Below are positions 24,313 to 33,374 of a DNA stretch of 64,000 nt, in pieces. This stretch comes from JALSRK01 sp964461995 (GTDB lineage: Bacteria > Acidobacteriota > Terriglobia > Bryobacterales > Bryobacteraceae). Under the pieces are notes generated by a model. The model was not told the DNA's origin, searched no databases, and was given only the letters and a program-made list of their open reading frames with translations. The position numbers and the translations under genes are program-made. The first letter of the stretch is position 1, and each line of letters starts with the position of its first letter. Location of the stretch: NCBI GenBank assembly GCA_964461995.1, contig CAYWXL010000018.1, positions 7,408 to 71,407 of the forward strand, written 5' to 3'.

Positions 24313-25881
24313 ATGCTCCGCAGAGGAATCGCCGCTGTACCGTTCGCCCTGGCGTTGCTTTACTCCGCCTGGCAGGCCCAGGACGGCAGGCTGAAAGTTT
24401 CGATCGTCGATGCTGCTGCCGGAAAGCCCACGCCCGCTCGCGTCCGTCTGCTCGACGAAGATGACAAACGGCCCGTTGCCGCTCCCGAGGGCGCCATCGG
24501 CGTCCTGTGGGGGCGCAACGACCGGGCCGAAGGCTTTTCTTTTGCTTCCGGCGACGCCTTTTATGCCGACGGCTCCTTCAGCGCCCGCCTGCATCCCGGC
24601 CGCTGGCGCCTCTCCGTTAGTAAGGGCTTTGAGTACCTGCCGGTCAACGAGACGCTTGACGTCGCCCCGGGCTCGAGCCTCGAACGCGAGATCCGCTTGG
24701 AGCGCTGGATCGACATGCCCGGCCGCGGCTGGTATTCCTCCGACGACCACATCCACCTGCAGCGCTCGCCCCGCGACGACCCGGCCATCCTCCGCTGGAT
24801 CGCCGGCGAGGACATCCACGTCGGCAACATCCTTGAGATGGGCGATTTTTGGGCCACTTACTTCACCCAGTACGCCTTCGGGGCGGAGGGCCGGTATAGC
24901 GAAGCGGGCCGCATCCTCTCGCCGGGCCAGGAGGAGCCGCGCACGCCGGAGATCGGCCACACGATCTCGCTCGGGGCCACGCAACTGGTCCGGTTCCGGG
25001 ACGACTACTACAACTACGCTCGCTACTTCGACCGCGTCCATGCCCTGGGCGGCATCAGCGGCTTCGCCCACCAGGCTATTAGTTTCCACGGGTACCGGGG
25101 CATGGTCCTGACGGCGCTCGCCGGCAAGGTCGATTTTCTCGAGTTGGCCCAGTTCTGCGTCGATGAGGGTCCGCTGGCCACCCGCTTCTACTACCAGTTC
25201 CTCGACCTCGGGATCCCGCTTACGGCCTTGGCGGGCAGCGACTACCCTTGGTGCGGCCGGGGGAAACGATATGGCCTCGCCGAGAACTGGGCCCAGATCG
25301 GTAACGCCCGTTTCTACACCTACGTGGGCGGGGAGCTCACCTTCGAGAAGTGGTTCGCTGCGGTAAAGGCGGGGCATACATTCGTCACCACCGGGCCGAT
25401 GCTCGAGTTCACCGTCAACGGCAAGCTGCCCGGCGAGAGAATCGACGTGCAGCCCAAGTCGCGCTTGCGAGTCCGGGCGGCGGCGTTTGGACAAAGCGAA
25501 CACGTTCCACTAGAGCGGCTGGAGATCGTCGCTCACGGCAACGTGATCGCCCACGCCGACGGCTCGCCGGAGAAGCTAGAGATCGATCTGGAGCTCCCCG
25601 TGGATCACGGCCTTTGGATCGCCGCCCGGGCGAGGGCGGGCCGCGGCCAACTGGCGCACACCACGCCCGTCTACATCACCGTCAACGGCGGCGGCTTCCA
25701 CAATCCCGAGACTTTTTCCCGCAACTTGCGAATGGCCGGGGAATACCTGGATGAACTCGAGAAAGAGCTCGCCTCTCCCAGCAAGGGGCTCAACCGCCAG
25801 GCCGCCCGCCACGAAGCCCGCCTGCGCGAGTTGATCGCCGCCGCCCGCCGCCGTCTGGACGCCTTGGCCGCACAGCGTTGA
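24313..25881 (+). CDS. CehA/McbA-family metallohydrolase, exported
   Basis: The 522-residue protein begins at ATG 24313 after GGGAGGA, with a signal peptide (MLRRGIAAVPFALALLYSAW). A small N-terminal beta domain (about 25-140) resembles carboxypeptidase-regulatory folds. The rest has PHP/CehA-McbA features: SSDDHIHLQRSP (metal histidines, about 145-156), an ILEMGDF strand, GISGFAHQ and GSDYPW. CehA and McbA hydrolyse carbaryl, but most relatives have unknown substrates. It follows the sulfatase gene in the same direction. An in-frame ATG at 24196 would add 39 residues without signal character. Confidence 0.8.
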   Translation: MLRRGIAAVPFALALLYSAWQAQDGRLKVSIVDAAAGKPTPARVRLLDEDDKRPVAAPEGAIGVLWGRNDRAEGFSFASGDAFYADGSFSARLHPGRWRLSVSKGFEYLPVNETLDVAPGSSLEREIRLERWIDMPGRGWYSSDDHIHLQRSPRDDPAILRWIAGEDIHVGNILEMGDFWATYFTQYAFGAEGRYSEAGRILSPGQEEPRTPEIGHTISLGATQLVRFRDDYYNYARYFDRVHALGGISGFAHQAISFHGYRGMVLTALAGKVDFLELAQFCVDEGPLATRFYYQFLDLGIPLTALAGSDYPWCGRGKRYGLAENWAQIGNARFYTYVGGELTFEKWFAAVKAGHTFVTTGPMLEFTVNGKLPGERIDVQPKSRLRVRAAAFGQSEHVPLERLEIVAHGNVIAHADGSPEKLEIDLELPVDHGLWIAARARAGRGQLAHTTPVYITVNGGGFHNPETFSRNLRMAGEYLDELEKELASPSKGLNRQAARHEARLRELIAAARRRLDALAAQR

Positions 25882-25949
25882 CCGTGCGGCCCCTCACTGC
25901 CCGGCCTTCTCCGGCATCGTCGTTCCGGCGCGGCTGTCCCACCGTCGGG

Positions 25950-25955
25950 GATAAT
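25950..25955 (+). promoter_or_regulatory. -10-like element of apgM
   Basis: GATAAT, predicted start near 25962. It overlaps an in-frame ATG at 25954, which therefore cannot be the start codon of this transcript and supports ATG 25984. Confidence 0.4.
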
Positions 25956-25983
25956 GGGTGGGAAGAAAGGTGACAGAATAGCG

Positions 25984-27192
25984 ATGCCCTACGAATACCT
26001 GCGTGACCTGCTGAACAAGTCCAAGACCAAGATCGTGCTGCTCGTCATGGATGGTCTGGGCGGCTTGCCCGTCGAGCCGAACGGTCCCACCGAACTCGAA
26101 GCCGCCCGCACGCCGAACATGGACCGCCTGGCCGCCGAAGGGACCCTCGGCCAGATCGTTCCTATCCGCAACGGCGTCACGCCCGGCTCCGGGCCCGCCC
26201 ACCTGGCCCTGTTCGGCTACGATCCGCTCCAGTACGAGATCGGCCGCGGCGTGCTGGAGAGCTTCGGGATCAACCTCCCCGTCCATCGCGGTGACGTCGC
26301 CGCCCGCGGGAACTTCTGCACGCTCGGCCCAGACGGCACGATTACCGACCGCCGCGCGGGCCGCATCCCCACCGACGAGGCCGTTCCCGTCGTCCAGAAG
26401 CTGAAGACGATCGAGCTGCCCGGCGTGAAGATCGACGTCGAGCACGTCAAGGAGCACCGCTTCGCCGTCGTCATGCGCGGCGAGGGGCTGAACGACCAGA
26501 TCGACGACACCGATCCCCAGCGCACCGGCGTCCCGCCGCTGCCCGCCAAGGCGCGCGTCCCGGAGGCCGCGAAGACCGCCGAGCTGTTCAACGCCTGGAT
26601 CGCCAAAGCGCTAGAGGTGCTCAAGGACCAGCCCAAAGCCAACGGCCTCACCCTGCGCGGCTTCTCAACCGATCCGGGACTGCCCAAGTTCGCCGACGCC
26701 TATGGGCTGAAAGCGGCCTGCGTCGCCGTCTACCCCATGTACCGCGGCGTTTCCAAGCTGGTCGGCATGGACGTGATCGAGTTCGAGGGTGAAAGTCCGG
26801 CCGACGAGTTCGCCGCCGTGGCCCGCATCTGGGCCGACTACGACTTCGTCTTCATCCACATCAAGAAGACCGACAGCAAAGGCGAAGACGGCGACTTCCA
26901 AGGCAAGGTCAAGATCATCGAGGGCGTGGACGAAGCGCTGCCGAGGCTCCTGGATTTGAAGCCCGACGTCCTGATGATCACGGGCGACCACTCGACCCCC
27001 AGCCGCCTGAAGACGCATTCCTGGCACCCCGTGCCGTTCCTGCTCTGGGCCCCGGCGACGGTTCGCCCGGACGATCAGACGGCGTTCGGGGAAAGCTCTT
27101 GTGCGCGCGGCGGCTTTGGCACTTTCTCGGCTGTGGACATCATGTCGCTGGCCCTGGCCCACGCCGGCCGGATGAACAAGTTCGGCGCGTGA
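25984..27192 (+). CDS. apgM: 2,3-bisphosphoglycerate-independent phosphoglycerate mutase, archaeal type
   Basis: This enzyme interconverts 3- and 2-phosphoglycerate in glycolysis/gluconeogenesis. The 402-residue protein is of the aPGAM (ApgM) group in the alkaline phosphatase superfamily. It shows LLVMDGLGGLP (metal Asp), TPNMDRLAAEG, the PGSGPAHLALFGYDP segment around the active-site serine, FIHIKKTDSKGEDGD and ITGDHSTPS near the end. ATG 25984 is preferred over 25954 because the latter lies within the probable -10 element. Sulfatases share the same superfamily fold, but the size and motifs here are those of aPGAM. Confidence 0.93.
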   Translation: MPYEYLRDLLNKSKTKIVLLVMDGLGGLPVEPNGPTELEAARTPNMDRLAAEGTLGQIVPIRNGVTPGSGPAHLALFGYDPLQYEIGRGVLESFGINLPVHRGDVAARGNFCTLGPDGTITDRRAGRIPTDEAVPVVQKLKTIELPGVKIDVEHVKEHRFAVVMRGEGLNDQIDDTDPQRTGVPPLPAKARVPEAAKTAELFNAWIAKALEVLKDQPKANGLTLRGFSTDPGLPKFADAYGLKAACVAVYPMYRGVSKLVGMDVIEFEGESPADEFAAVARIWADYDFVFIHIKKTDSKGEDGDFQGKVKIIEGVDEALPRLLDLKPDVLMITGDHSTPSRLKTHSWHPVPFLLWAPATVRPDDQTAFGESSCARGGFGTFSAVDIMSLALAHAGRMNKFGA

Positions 27193-27225
27193 CCCTGGCC
27201 CCGGGATGCTGGGCGCACCGCTCTT

Positions 27226-27717
27226 TCAAGGACCGGGGATGACGGGCAGGACGGTCGGCCGGGGCGGGTCCGGCGGCTTCTGGAACACCAGCCACCTTCC
27301 GGTCGGCGGCCGCTCACCGAGGCCCGCCGAGCGAAACAATTCCGGTTGTTCGAACCCCGAGAGGTAGACCCGGCCTTCGCCCGCCAGCACGCGGGCGGTT
27401 TCGCGGGCGACGGCGGCGGCGTCGCTCCACCGGCACTCGAAACCGACGACCTTGGTGAAAAAGCCGTCGCGGAACGGGATGTCCTCGGGCGGGCCCGGGT
27501 GCAGCATCACGTTCACGAGGTCGCGCACGGCGCGGCGTGCCTCGTAGACCTCATCGCGCTCGCCCAAGGCCACCACGCCGCCTAGCTCCAGGCGCGCGGC
27601 GATCCCCCGGAGAGTCTGGACGGCGGGCAGGGAAAGCAGCAGCACCCGGTCGTCGGGCGCCAACTCGATGTCGTCCAACATGCTTTGGGATACCCGGGAA
27701 CCGCCGCCCCGGCGCAC
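27226..27717 (-). CDS. Small methyltransferase-like protein downstream of thiC
   Basis: The 163-residue product begins at GTG 27717, 4 nt after the thiC stop; ATG 27681 is an alternative. DDRVLLLSLPAVQTLRGIA and LELGGVVALGERDEVYEARR read like the first strands of a class I methyltransferase. PFRDGFFTKVVGFECRW and ARETARVLAGEGRVYLSG match later strands. The usual glycine-rich SAM loop is not present, so it may not be active as a methyltransferase. It is probably co-transcribed with thiC. Function unknown. Confidence 0.6.
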   Translation of the reverse strand: MRRGGGSRVSQSMLDDIELAPDDRVLLLSLPAVQTLRGIAARLELGGVVALGERDEVYEARRAVRDLVNVMLHPGPPEDIPFRDGFFTKVVGFECRWSDAAAVARETARVLAGEGRVYLSGFEQPELFRSAGLGERPPTGRWLVFQKPPDPPRPTVLPVIPGP

Positions 27718-27721
27718 CTGC

Positions 27722-29113
27722 TCACTTCTGGATCTCGACGATCGCCGGATCTTTCTGCTCCTTGCCGAGCACCGCTTCGGCCTGCTCCGGCGTGAAAGCC
27801 TCGACCTTGGCCGAGATGTTCATCGAACAGAACTTCGGCCCGCACATCGAGCAGAAGTGGGCGTCCTTGAACTTGTCGTCCGGGAGCGTCTCGTCGTGCA
27901 TCTCCCGGGCCCGCTCCGGGTCGAGCGACAGCTCGAACTGCCGGTTCCAGTCGAAGTTGTAGCGGGCGCGGCTCAGCTCGTCGTCGCGGTCCCTCGCTCC
28001 GGGGCGATGCCGCGCCACGTCGGCGGCATGGGCGGCGATCTTGTAGGCGATGATGCCCTCGCGCACGTCGTCCTTGTCCGGCAGGCCCAGGTGCTCCTTG
28101 GGCGTCACATAGCAGAGCATCGACGCGCCGTACCAGCCGATCATCGCTGCGCCGATGGCCGAGGTGATGTGGTCGTAACCCGGGGCGATGTCGGTCACCA
28201 GCGGCCCCAGGGTGTAGAAGGGAGCCTCGTGACACATCTCCATCTCTTTGTCCACTTGCATCTTGATCTGGTCCATCGGGATGTGCCCGGGGCCCTCGAT
28301 CATCACCTGGACGTCGTACTTCCAGGCCACCTCGGTCAGCTCGCCCAGCGTCTTCAACTCGGCGAACTGCGCCTCGTCGCTCGCATCGGCCAGCGAGCCT
28401 GGCCGCAGCCCGTCGCCGAGCGAGAAGGTCACGTCGTACTTCTGGAAGATCTTGCAGATATCCTCGAACCGCTCGTAGAGGAAGTTCTGGCGATGGTTCT
28501 TCACCATCCACTCGGCCAGGATCGAGCCGCCGCGGCTCACGATCCCCGTCACCCGGCGCGTGGTCAGCGGGATGTGCTGCACCAGGACGCCGGCGTGGAT
28601 CGTCATGTAATCGACGCCCTGTTCGGCCTGCTCCTCGATCACCTCGAGCATCAGCTCCGGCGTCAGGTCTTCCACCCGGCGCACCCGCGCTACGGCTTCA
28701 TAAATCGGTACGGTGCCGATCGGCACGGGCGAGTTCGAGATGATGGCCTGGCGGATCTTCGGAATGTCCCCTCCGGTGGAGAGATCCATCACCGTGTCGG
28801 CTCCGTACTTGATCGCGTAGCGGAGCTTCTCCAGCTCTTCGTCGATGTTGGAGGTCGTGGCCGAGTTGCCGATGTTGGCGTTGATCTTGCATTTGGCGGC
28901 GATGCCGATCGCCATCGGCTCCAGGTTCGTGTGGTTGATGTTGGCCGGGATCACCATCCGGCCCCGCGCCACCTCGCTGCGCACCAGCTCGGGATCCAGA
29001 TTCTCCCGGCGCGCCACGAACTCCATCTCTTCGGTGACGATTCCCCGGCGTGCGTAATGCATCTGCGTCCGGATCTTGTCGTTCCGCCGTTTCTCGACCC
29101 ACTCGGTTCGCAT
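27722..29113 (-). CDS. thiC: Phosphomethylpyrimidine synthase
   Basis: ThiC is a radical SAM enzyme that rearranges 5-aminoimidazole ribotide to the hydroxymethylpyrimidine phosphate of thiamine. At 463 residues it is the short form. The C-terminal cluster motif is CSMCGPKFC, unlike the N-terminal CxxxCxxC of ordinary radical SAM proteins. Other sites are NANIGNSATTS, DTVMDLSTGGDIP, SLGDGLRPGS and EGPGHIPMDQI. A good ribosome-binding site (GAAGGAGA) precedes the ATG. The 73-bp upstream gap lacks the conserved TPP riboswitch sequence usual for thiC. Confidence 0.97.
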   Translation of the reverse strand: MRTEWVEKRRNDKIRTQMHYARRGIVTEEMEFVARRENLDPELVRSEVARGRMVIPANINHTNLEPMAIGIAAKCKINANIGNSATTSNIDEELEKLRYAIKYGADTVMDLSTGGDIPKIRQAIISNSPVPIGTVPIYEAVARVRRVEDLTPELMLEVIEEQAEQGVDYMTIHAGVLVQHIPLTTRRVTGIVSRGGSILAEWMVKNHRQNFLYERFEDICKIFQKYDVTFSLGDGLRPGSLADASDEAQFAELKTLGELTEVAWKYDVQVMIEGPGHIPMDQIKMQVDKEMEMCHEAPFYTLGPLVTDIAPGYDHITSAIGAAMIGWYGASMLCYVTPKEHLGLPDKDDVREGIIAYKIAAHAADVARHRPGARDRDDELSRARYNFDWNRQFELSLDPERAREMHDETLPDDKFKDAHFCSMCGPKFCSMNISAKVEAFTPEQAEAVLGKEQKDPAIVEIQK

Positions 29114-29186
29114 AACGTCTCCTTCGGAGGCCGCTCACCGGCCTCAGCCCTCCTTTGCGCTTTCCGCGCCCCCTTTACCTTCGAGT

Positions 29187-30323
29187 CTACAACGTCTCCA
29201 CCCTACCCGCCGTCAGCCGGTAGCGGCGGCCCCTCCACTCGATCACGTTCGACGTCGCCGAAAGCAGCAACCCGGCCATCCAGATCCAGGTCGCCAGCGG
29301 CACCAGCGCCACGTGGACCCAGCCGTGCCGCCGCCACCACGAGCGCTCCTCCGGTAGCTCCAGCATCATCACCCGGAGCCGCTGCCAGCCCTTCCAGAGG
29401 CCGGGAACAAGCTGTGCAATCAAAGTATACACTCCCGTCAAGTTTCCTGTGAAGGCCCACCAGGCCGACACCGCCATCGCCGTGCAGTAGATCAGATGCC
29501 CGGCCAGCGCCCCGGCCCACAGCGGCGGCCGGTAGACGCGGGTCAGGACGAGCTGGCGGCGGATCCAGGCGAACAGTTCCCACCAGCCGGTGCGGTCGGC
29601 GCTTACCACGGCCGCCCCCGGCGCGTAGACGACGTCGAGCCCGGCGTCCCGCACCGCGGCGGCCAGCGCGTAATCGTCGCTCACCGTGTTCCGCCACCGT
29701 TCCAGCACGCGAGCCGCCTCGAACGTCTTCCGCCGGATCGCCGTGGCGCCGCCCCAGGCGAGCGGCGCCGGGTCCGGCCCCAGCGTGCCTTCGATGACGC
29801 CGTTCCACACCGCCCGGACGAGGGAAGGGAAGTCCGCGGGCTCCGGCAGGTAGTGCCGGTAGCCAGTCGCCGCCCCGGCCCGGGGCCGCTCCAGCGCCGC
29901 GACCAGCGCTTTGAGCCAGCCGGGGCGCACCCGGCCGTCGGAGTCGGCGAAGGCCAGCACCTGGCTCGACGTCCGGGCCGCCCGTACCGCCGCGGTCAGG
30001 TTGTGGACCTTCTCTCCCATCCCCGGCGGAGACTCTCCCGCAAGCACGACGCGCGCCTTCTCGGGTAGGACGCCTTCGGGGAGGTCTTCGGCCGCCCGGG
30101 CGGCGACGATCAGCTCGTAGTCCGGGTAGTCGAGCGAAGCCAGCGCGGCCAGGTTCTCGCGCAGCCCCTCGTCTTCGCCCTTTACGGGCACGATCACTGT
30201 GGCCGGCGGCATCCGGTGCGGCCTCTCGCGGAGCTTCTCCCTGATGAACCGCAGCCGCGCCCGCTGCCCGCGCAGCGCCAAGAGTCCCAGTGCTATCGCC
30301 AGCCCGACCAGCCCCTCGAGCAT
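29187..30323 (-). CDS. Membrane glycosyltransferase, GT2/GT21 (ceramide glucosyltransferase/HpnI-like)
   Basis: This 378-residue protein starts with one hydrophobic segment (MLEGLVGLAIALGLLAL). The GT-A catalytic domain has ATVIVPVKGEDEG at its start, FADSDGRVRPGW (D-x-D) and TVSDDYALA, followed by the acceptor-site motif RRQLVLTR, a variant of the QxxRW box. Two or three C-terminal membrane helices follow (about 270-290 and 340-360). This layout is that of ceramide glucosyltransferases and of HpnI, which glycosylates hopanoids with GlcNAc. Whether it acts on hopanoids is open: HpnJ/HpnK partners are not adjacent. ATG 30323 is chosen because the hydrophobic N-terminus begins there. Confidence 0.8.
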   Translation of the reverse strand: MLEGLVGLAIALGLLALRGQRARLRFIREKLRERPHRMPPATVIVPVKGEDEGLRENLAALASLDYPDYELIVAARAAEDLPEGVLPEKARVVLAGESPPGMGEKVHNLTAAVRAARTSSQVLAFADSDGRVRPGWLKALVAALERPRAGAATGYRHYLPEPADFPSLVRAVWNGVIEGTLGPDPAPLAWGGATAIRRKTFEAARVLERWRNTVSDDYALAAAVRDAGLDVVYAPGAAVVSADRTGWWELFAWIRRQLVLTRVYRPPLWAGALAGHLIYCTAMAVSAWWAFTGNLTGVYTLIAQLVPGLWKGWQRLRVMMLELPEERSWWRRHGWVHVALVPLATWIWMAGLLLSATSNVIEWRGRRYRLTAGRVETL

Positions 30324-30329
30324 GTCTAC

Positions 30330-30335
30330 ATTGTC
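30330..30335 (-). promoter_or_regulatory. Possible -10 element of the glycosyltransferase gene
   Basis: Minus-strand GACAAT, 6 nt before ATG 30323, would place transcription start exactly at the start codon. Weak evidence, since the first base departs from consensus and no -35 is seen. Confidence 0.25.
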
Positions 30336-30399
30336 ACCGGACGGCCGGGACGCCTCCAAGGCAAACGGCTGTAACGGCACCAGCGTCTGCTGACAGGGC

Positions 30400-30408
30400 T
30401 GTTACGAT
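30400..30408 (+). promoter_or_regulatory. Extended -10 element of the hydroxyacyl-CoA dehydrogenase gene
   Basis: TGTTACGAT, an extended -10 element ending 8 nt before ATG 30417, again implying a near-leaderless mRNA. No Shine-Dalgarno sequence is present before this ATG. Confidence 0.45.
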
Positions 30409-30416
30409 GGACGGTT

Positions 30417-31364
30417 ATGAGCGCAGAAGCGAACAGGTTTCACCGCGCCGCCGTGATTGGGACGGGCATGATGGGGCCGGGGATTGCCGTCACGCTGGCC
30501 GCCGGCGGGCTGCAGGTCACGCTATTGAGCCGGAAACAGGAGACGGCCCGGAGGGGACTCGAGAAGGCCCTCGGCCAACTGGATCTGCTGGCCGCCAACG
30601 GCCTCGTCTCCCAAGAGGCGGCTGAGGGAGCCAGGGACTCGCTTTCCGCCTCGGCGGACTTCGATCCCTCGATCCGCGAAGCCGACCTGGTGATCGAATC
30701 CGCCCCTGAGGACATGGAATTCAAGAAACGGCTCTTCGCCCGGATGGACGCGCTCGCTGCGCCGGGGGCGGTCCTCGCCAGCAACACCTCAGGCCTCAGC
30801 ATCACCGAGATCGCTTCCGCCTGCACGCGCCCCGAACGGGTGCTCACCACGCATTTCTGGAACCCGCCGCATCTGATGCCGCTCGTCGAAGTCGTCAAGG
30901 GGGCCCGCACCGATCACGCCGTGGCCGCCGCCGTCGTCGATCTGCTGCGACGCTGCGGCAAGACGCCGGTGCTGGTCAAGAAAGACACTCCGGGCCAGCT
31001 CGGCAACCGGCTGCAGATGGCCCTCGTACGCGAGGCGATCCATATCGTCGAGAGCGGCATCGCCGACCCTGAGGACGTGGACCTGGCCGCCAAGGCCGGC
31101 TTCGGCCTCCGGTTGCCCGTCTACGGCATCTTCGAACACCAGGATATGGTGGGGCTGGACCTTGGCTCCCGCGTCCTTGACTATGTTTCCCGCGACCTGA
31201 GCAACGTCCGCGGGCTGCCGCCGCTCGTCCGCGAGAAGCTCGACCGGGGTGAACTCGGCGTCAAGGCCGGTAAAGGTTTTTATGACTGGTCCAAGAAAGA
31301 CGCCGAGGCCGTCAAGCAGCGCCGCGACCGCTTCGTGCTCGAGTTCCTCAAGAGCGGCTACTGA
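30417..31364 (+). CDS. 3-hydroxyacyl-CoA dehydrogenase family protein
   Basis: This 315-residue NAD-dependent dehydrogenase oxidises 3-hydroxyacyl substrates. The N-terminal Rossmann motif is AVIGTGMMGPGIAVTLAAGG. SNTSGLSITEIA and TTHFWNPPHLMPLVEVV contain the catalytic histidine region of the family, and KDTPGQLGNRLQMALVREA starts the C-terminal domain (about 185). It stands alone here, with no thiolase or hydratase beside it, unlike the fadA-fadB pair at 55195-58739. Close relatives act on 3-hydroxybutyryl-CoA or on carnitine/gulonate-type substrates, so the substrate is not settled. Confidence 0.85.
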   Translation: MSAEANRFHRAAVIGTGMMGPGIAVTLAAGGLQVTLLSRKQETARRGLEKALGQLDLLAANGLVSQEAAEGARDSLSASADFDPSIREADLVIESAPEDMEFKKRLFARMDALAAPGAVLASNTSGLSITEIASACTRPERVLTTHFWNPPHLMPLVEVVKGARTDHAVAAAVVDLLRRCGKTPVLVKKDTPGQLGNRLQMALVREAIHIVESGIADPEDVDLAAKAGFGLRLPVYGIFEHQDMVGLDLGSRVLDYVSRDLSNVRGLPPLVREKLDRGELGVKAGKGFYDWSKKDAEAVKQRRDRFVLEFLKSGY

Positions 31365-31444
31365 GCCGGCATCGGTCGCCCGCACGCGGCATCCGTGCCG
31401 AAGCCCGGCCACGTCCTTTTCACTGCGCCGCGCGTCTATTTGAC

Positions 31445-33346
31445 TTGAGGTACGTAGCTGTTCTCCTGTTGAGCTTCGCCGTCTGGGCGCAGCCGGCCAC
31501 GGCGCAAGAGATCACCGTCGTCTCGGCCGCCAGCTATTTGCCCACCATCGCGCCGGACTCCTGGGCCTCGGCCTTCGGCTCGGGCCTGGCCGCCCGCACT
31601 ACGGTGGCCGAGTTGGACGGTGACGGCCAATTCCCGCTCGAAGTCGACGGCGTCACGGTCGAGGTCGCCGGCCGGCCCGCCCGCATCCATTTCGTTTCCC
31701 CGGGCCAGGTGAACTTCCTCGTCCCTTCGTCGCTTTCCCCGGGCCTCGTTACCGTGATCCTCCGCAGCGCCGGCATGGACAAGGTCTTCAGCGGCCAGGT
31801 TCAGCTCCTCGCGGCGGCGCCCGCTCTGTTTTCTCAGGACTCGAGCGGCGCCGGCCCCGGCGCCATTCTCAACGCCGTGACGTTCGAGGCCGGCCCCTTC
31901 CAGGTGGAGACGCCTGAGCAGGCCGGCGACGACAAGCGCACCCGCCTGGCCCTGTTCGGCACCGGCTTCCGCTTCGCCTCCGAGCTGCGGGCGATCGTCA
32001 CCCTCGAGGACAGCCGGCAGGTCTTCCTGCCCCTGGAATACTTTGGCCCCGCGCCTGGCTTCTTCGGGCTCGACCAAGCCAATCTCGTCTTGCCTGCCGA
32101 GCTGGATTGCGCCGGCACGGTTCAGGTGGCCGTCGCCACCTCGGAGTTCCGCTCCAACGACGTCTCATTCGAGGTTGCTCCCCTCGATCCCTCCGAGATC
32201 CGGCTCGGGGAGCTGCGCCTTGATTCCAGCCGTGTGATCGGCGGCAACCCGGTCACTGGCCGGGTGCGGATCAACGGCTGCGCTCCCGCGGGCGGGTTCC
32301 TGGTCCACCTCCGCGCGGACAAGCCTGTCGCCCGTCCCCCGGACAGCGTCGTCGTTCCTCCCGGCCGGGTGGAGCAGGAGTTCACGATTGAAACGAGCCT
32401 CCCGGTGGAGCAGCGCAGCGTGGTGATCGAAGCGGAGGCGGGCGAGGTGGTGCGCAGTGCCACGCTGGTGGTCGAGACCCGGGCGCCGGTCGAGGTCTCG
32501 AGCGTTTTGATCGAACCTCAAGTGGTGCTGGGCGGCAAACAGGCCACCGGGACGGTGCGGTTGCGGGAAGCGCCCGCCGTGGCGGTCTCCGTAGCGCTGT
32601 CCACCGACGCTCCCGACATCATCGAGTTGCCTGAGACGATCACGTTCCTGGCCGGGCAAGGGGAAGCGGACTTCCCGATCGTCACTGCGTTGGTCACGGC
32701 TCCCCGCTGGGTCAAGATCATCGCATCCGCGCCTCCCAGCTCGGCTGAGGGAAGCTTCGAAGTACGGCCGGCGGTAACGCTCTCGGCCCGCCCGGCGAGC
32801 GTGGTTGGCGGCCGGTCGATCACTCTCGAAATCGAGCTCGCCGAACCGGCTCCATTGGGCGGGGCTCAGGTTGCGCTCCGTAGCGACAGTCCTGTGGTCG
32901 TCGTGCCTTCGTTCGTGACCGTTCCCGTGGGACAGCGGGTTGTGACCGAGACCGTCCAGACGCAGCCCGTCAGCCGCGATCAAGAAGTGCGCATCACCGC
33001 ACGCTACGGCGGAGTCGAGGCTGCGGCCGTGGTGAAGATCCAGTCGCCGGCGTCGGCTACGCTGCAATCACTCGAGCTCAGTCCGACAACCGTATCCGCC
33101 GGGGGCGCTTCTACGGCCACCGTCCGGCTCACCGCGCCTGCGCCCCAAGGCGGCCTGCAAGTCTTCCTCGGCCAGCAACCCCCCGCCGCGGTTCAAATGC
33201 CCTCGTTTATCCTTGTGCCGGCGGGGCAGGACACGGCGTTTTTCACGATCCGCGCCCCAGTGGTTGTGCTCTCACCCAGAACCGTTACGATCGAGGCGCG
33301 CGTGGGCGAGGTCAAGAAAACGGCCGAACTGACGATCCAGCCCTGA
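31445..33346 (+). CDS. Secreted protein with Solibacter-type (TIGR03437-like) domain and four beta repeats
   Basis: The 633-residue product starts at a TTG with a signal peptide (MRYVAVLLLSFAVWAQPATA). Residues about 22-215 match the Solibacter-associated domain: SAASYLPTIAPDSWASAFGS, VEVAGRPARIHFVSPGQVNF and a later LALFGTGFR. The rest consists of about four repeats of 90-100 residues with the pattern V-GG-TGxVRL, then PPGRVEQEF/PVGQRVVTE/PAGQDTAFF, each ending in an IEA/ITA strand, consistent with beta-sandwich modules. The domain is lineage-specific and of unknown function. In most family members I recall it is C-terminal; here it comes first. Probably extracellular or cell-surface. Confidence 0.8.
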   Translation: MRYVAVLLLSFAVWAQPATAQEITVVSAASYLPTIAPDSWASAFGSGLAARTTVAELDGDGQFPLEVDGVTVEVAGRPARIHFVSPGQVNFLVPSSLSPGLVTVILRSAGMDKVFSGQVQLLAAAPALFSQDSSGAGPGAILNAVTFEAGPFQVETPEQAGDDKRTRLALFGTGFRFASELRAIVTLEDSRQVFLPLEYFGPAPGFFGLDQANLVLPAELDCAGTVQVAVATSEFRSNDVSFEVAPLDPSEIRLGELRLDSSRVIGGNPVTGRVRINGCAPAGGFLVHLRADKPVARPPDSVVVPPGRVEQEFTIETSLPVEQRSVVIEAEAGEVVRSATLVVETRAPVEVSSVLIEPQVVLGGKQATGTVRLREAPAVAVSVALSTDAPDIIELPETITFLAGQGEADFPIVTALVTAPRWVKIIASAPPSSAEGSFEVRPAVTLSARPASVVGGRSITLEIELAEPAPLGGAQVALRSDSPVVVVPSFVTVPVGQRVVTETVQTQPVSRDQEVRITARYGGVEAAAVVKIQSPASATLQSLELSPTTVSAGGASTATVRLTAPAPQGGLQVFLGQQPPAAVQMPSFILVPAGQDTAFFTIRAPVVVLSPRTVTIEARVGEVKKTAELTIQP

Positions 33347-33374
33347 GATCACGACCGAAACTGCGCGGGGTTAT

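Noticed and set aside
29114..29186. TPP riboswitch upstream of thiC
   Set aside because: The leader has a short GGCCG/CGGCC hairpin and a CTGAGG string, but the conserved aptamer segments are missing and the gap is too short for a full aptamer.
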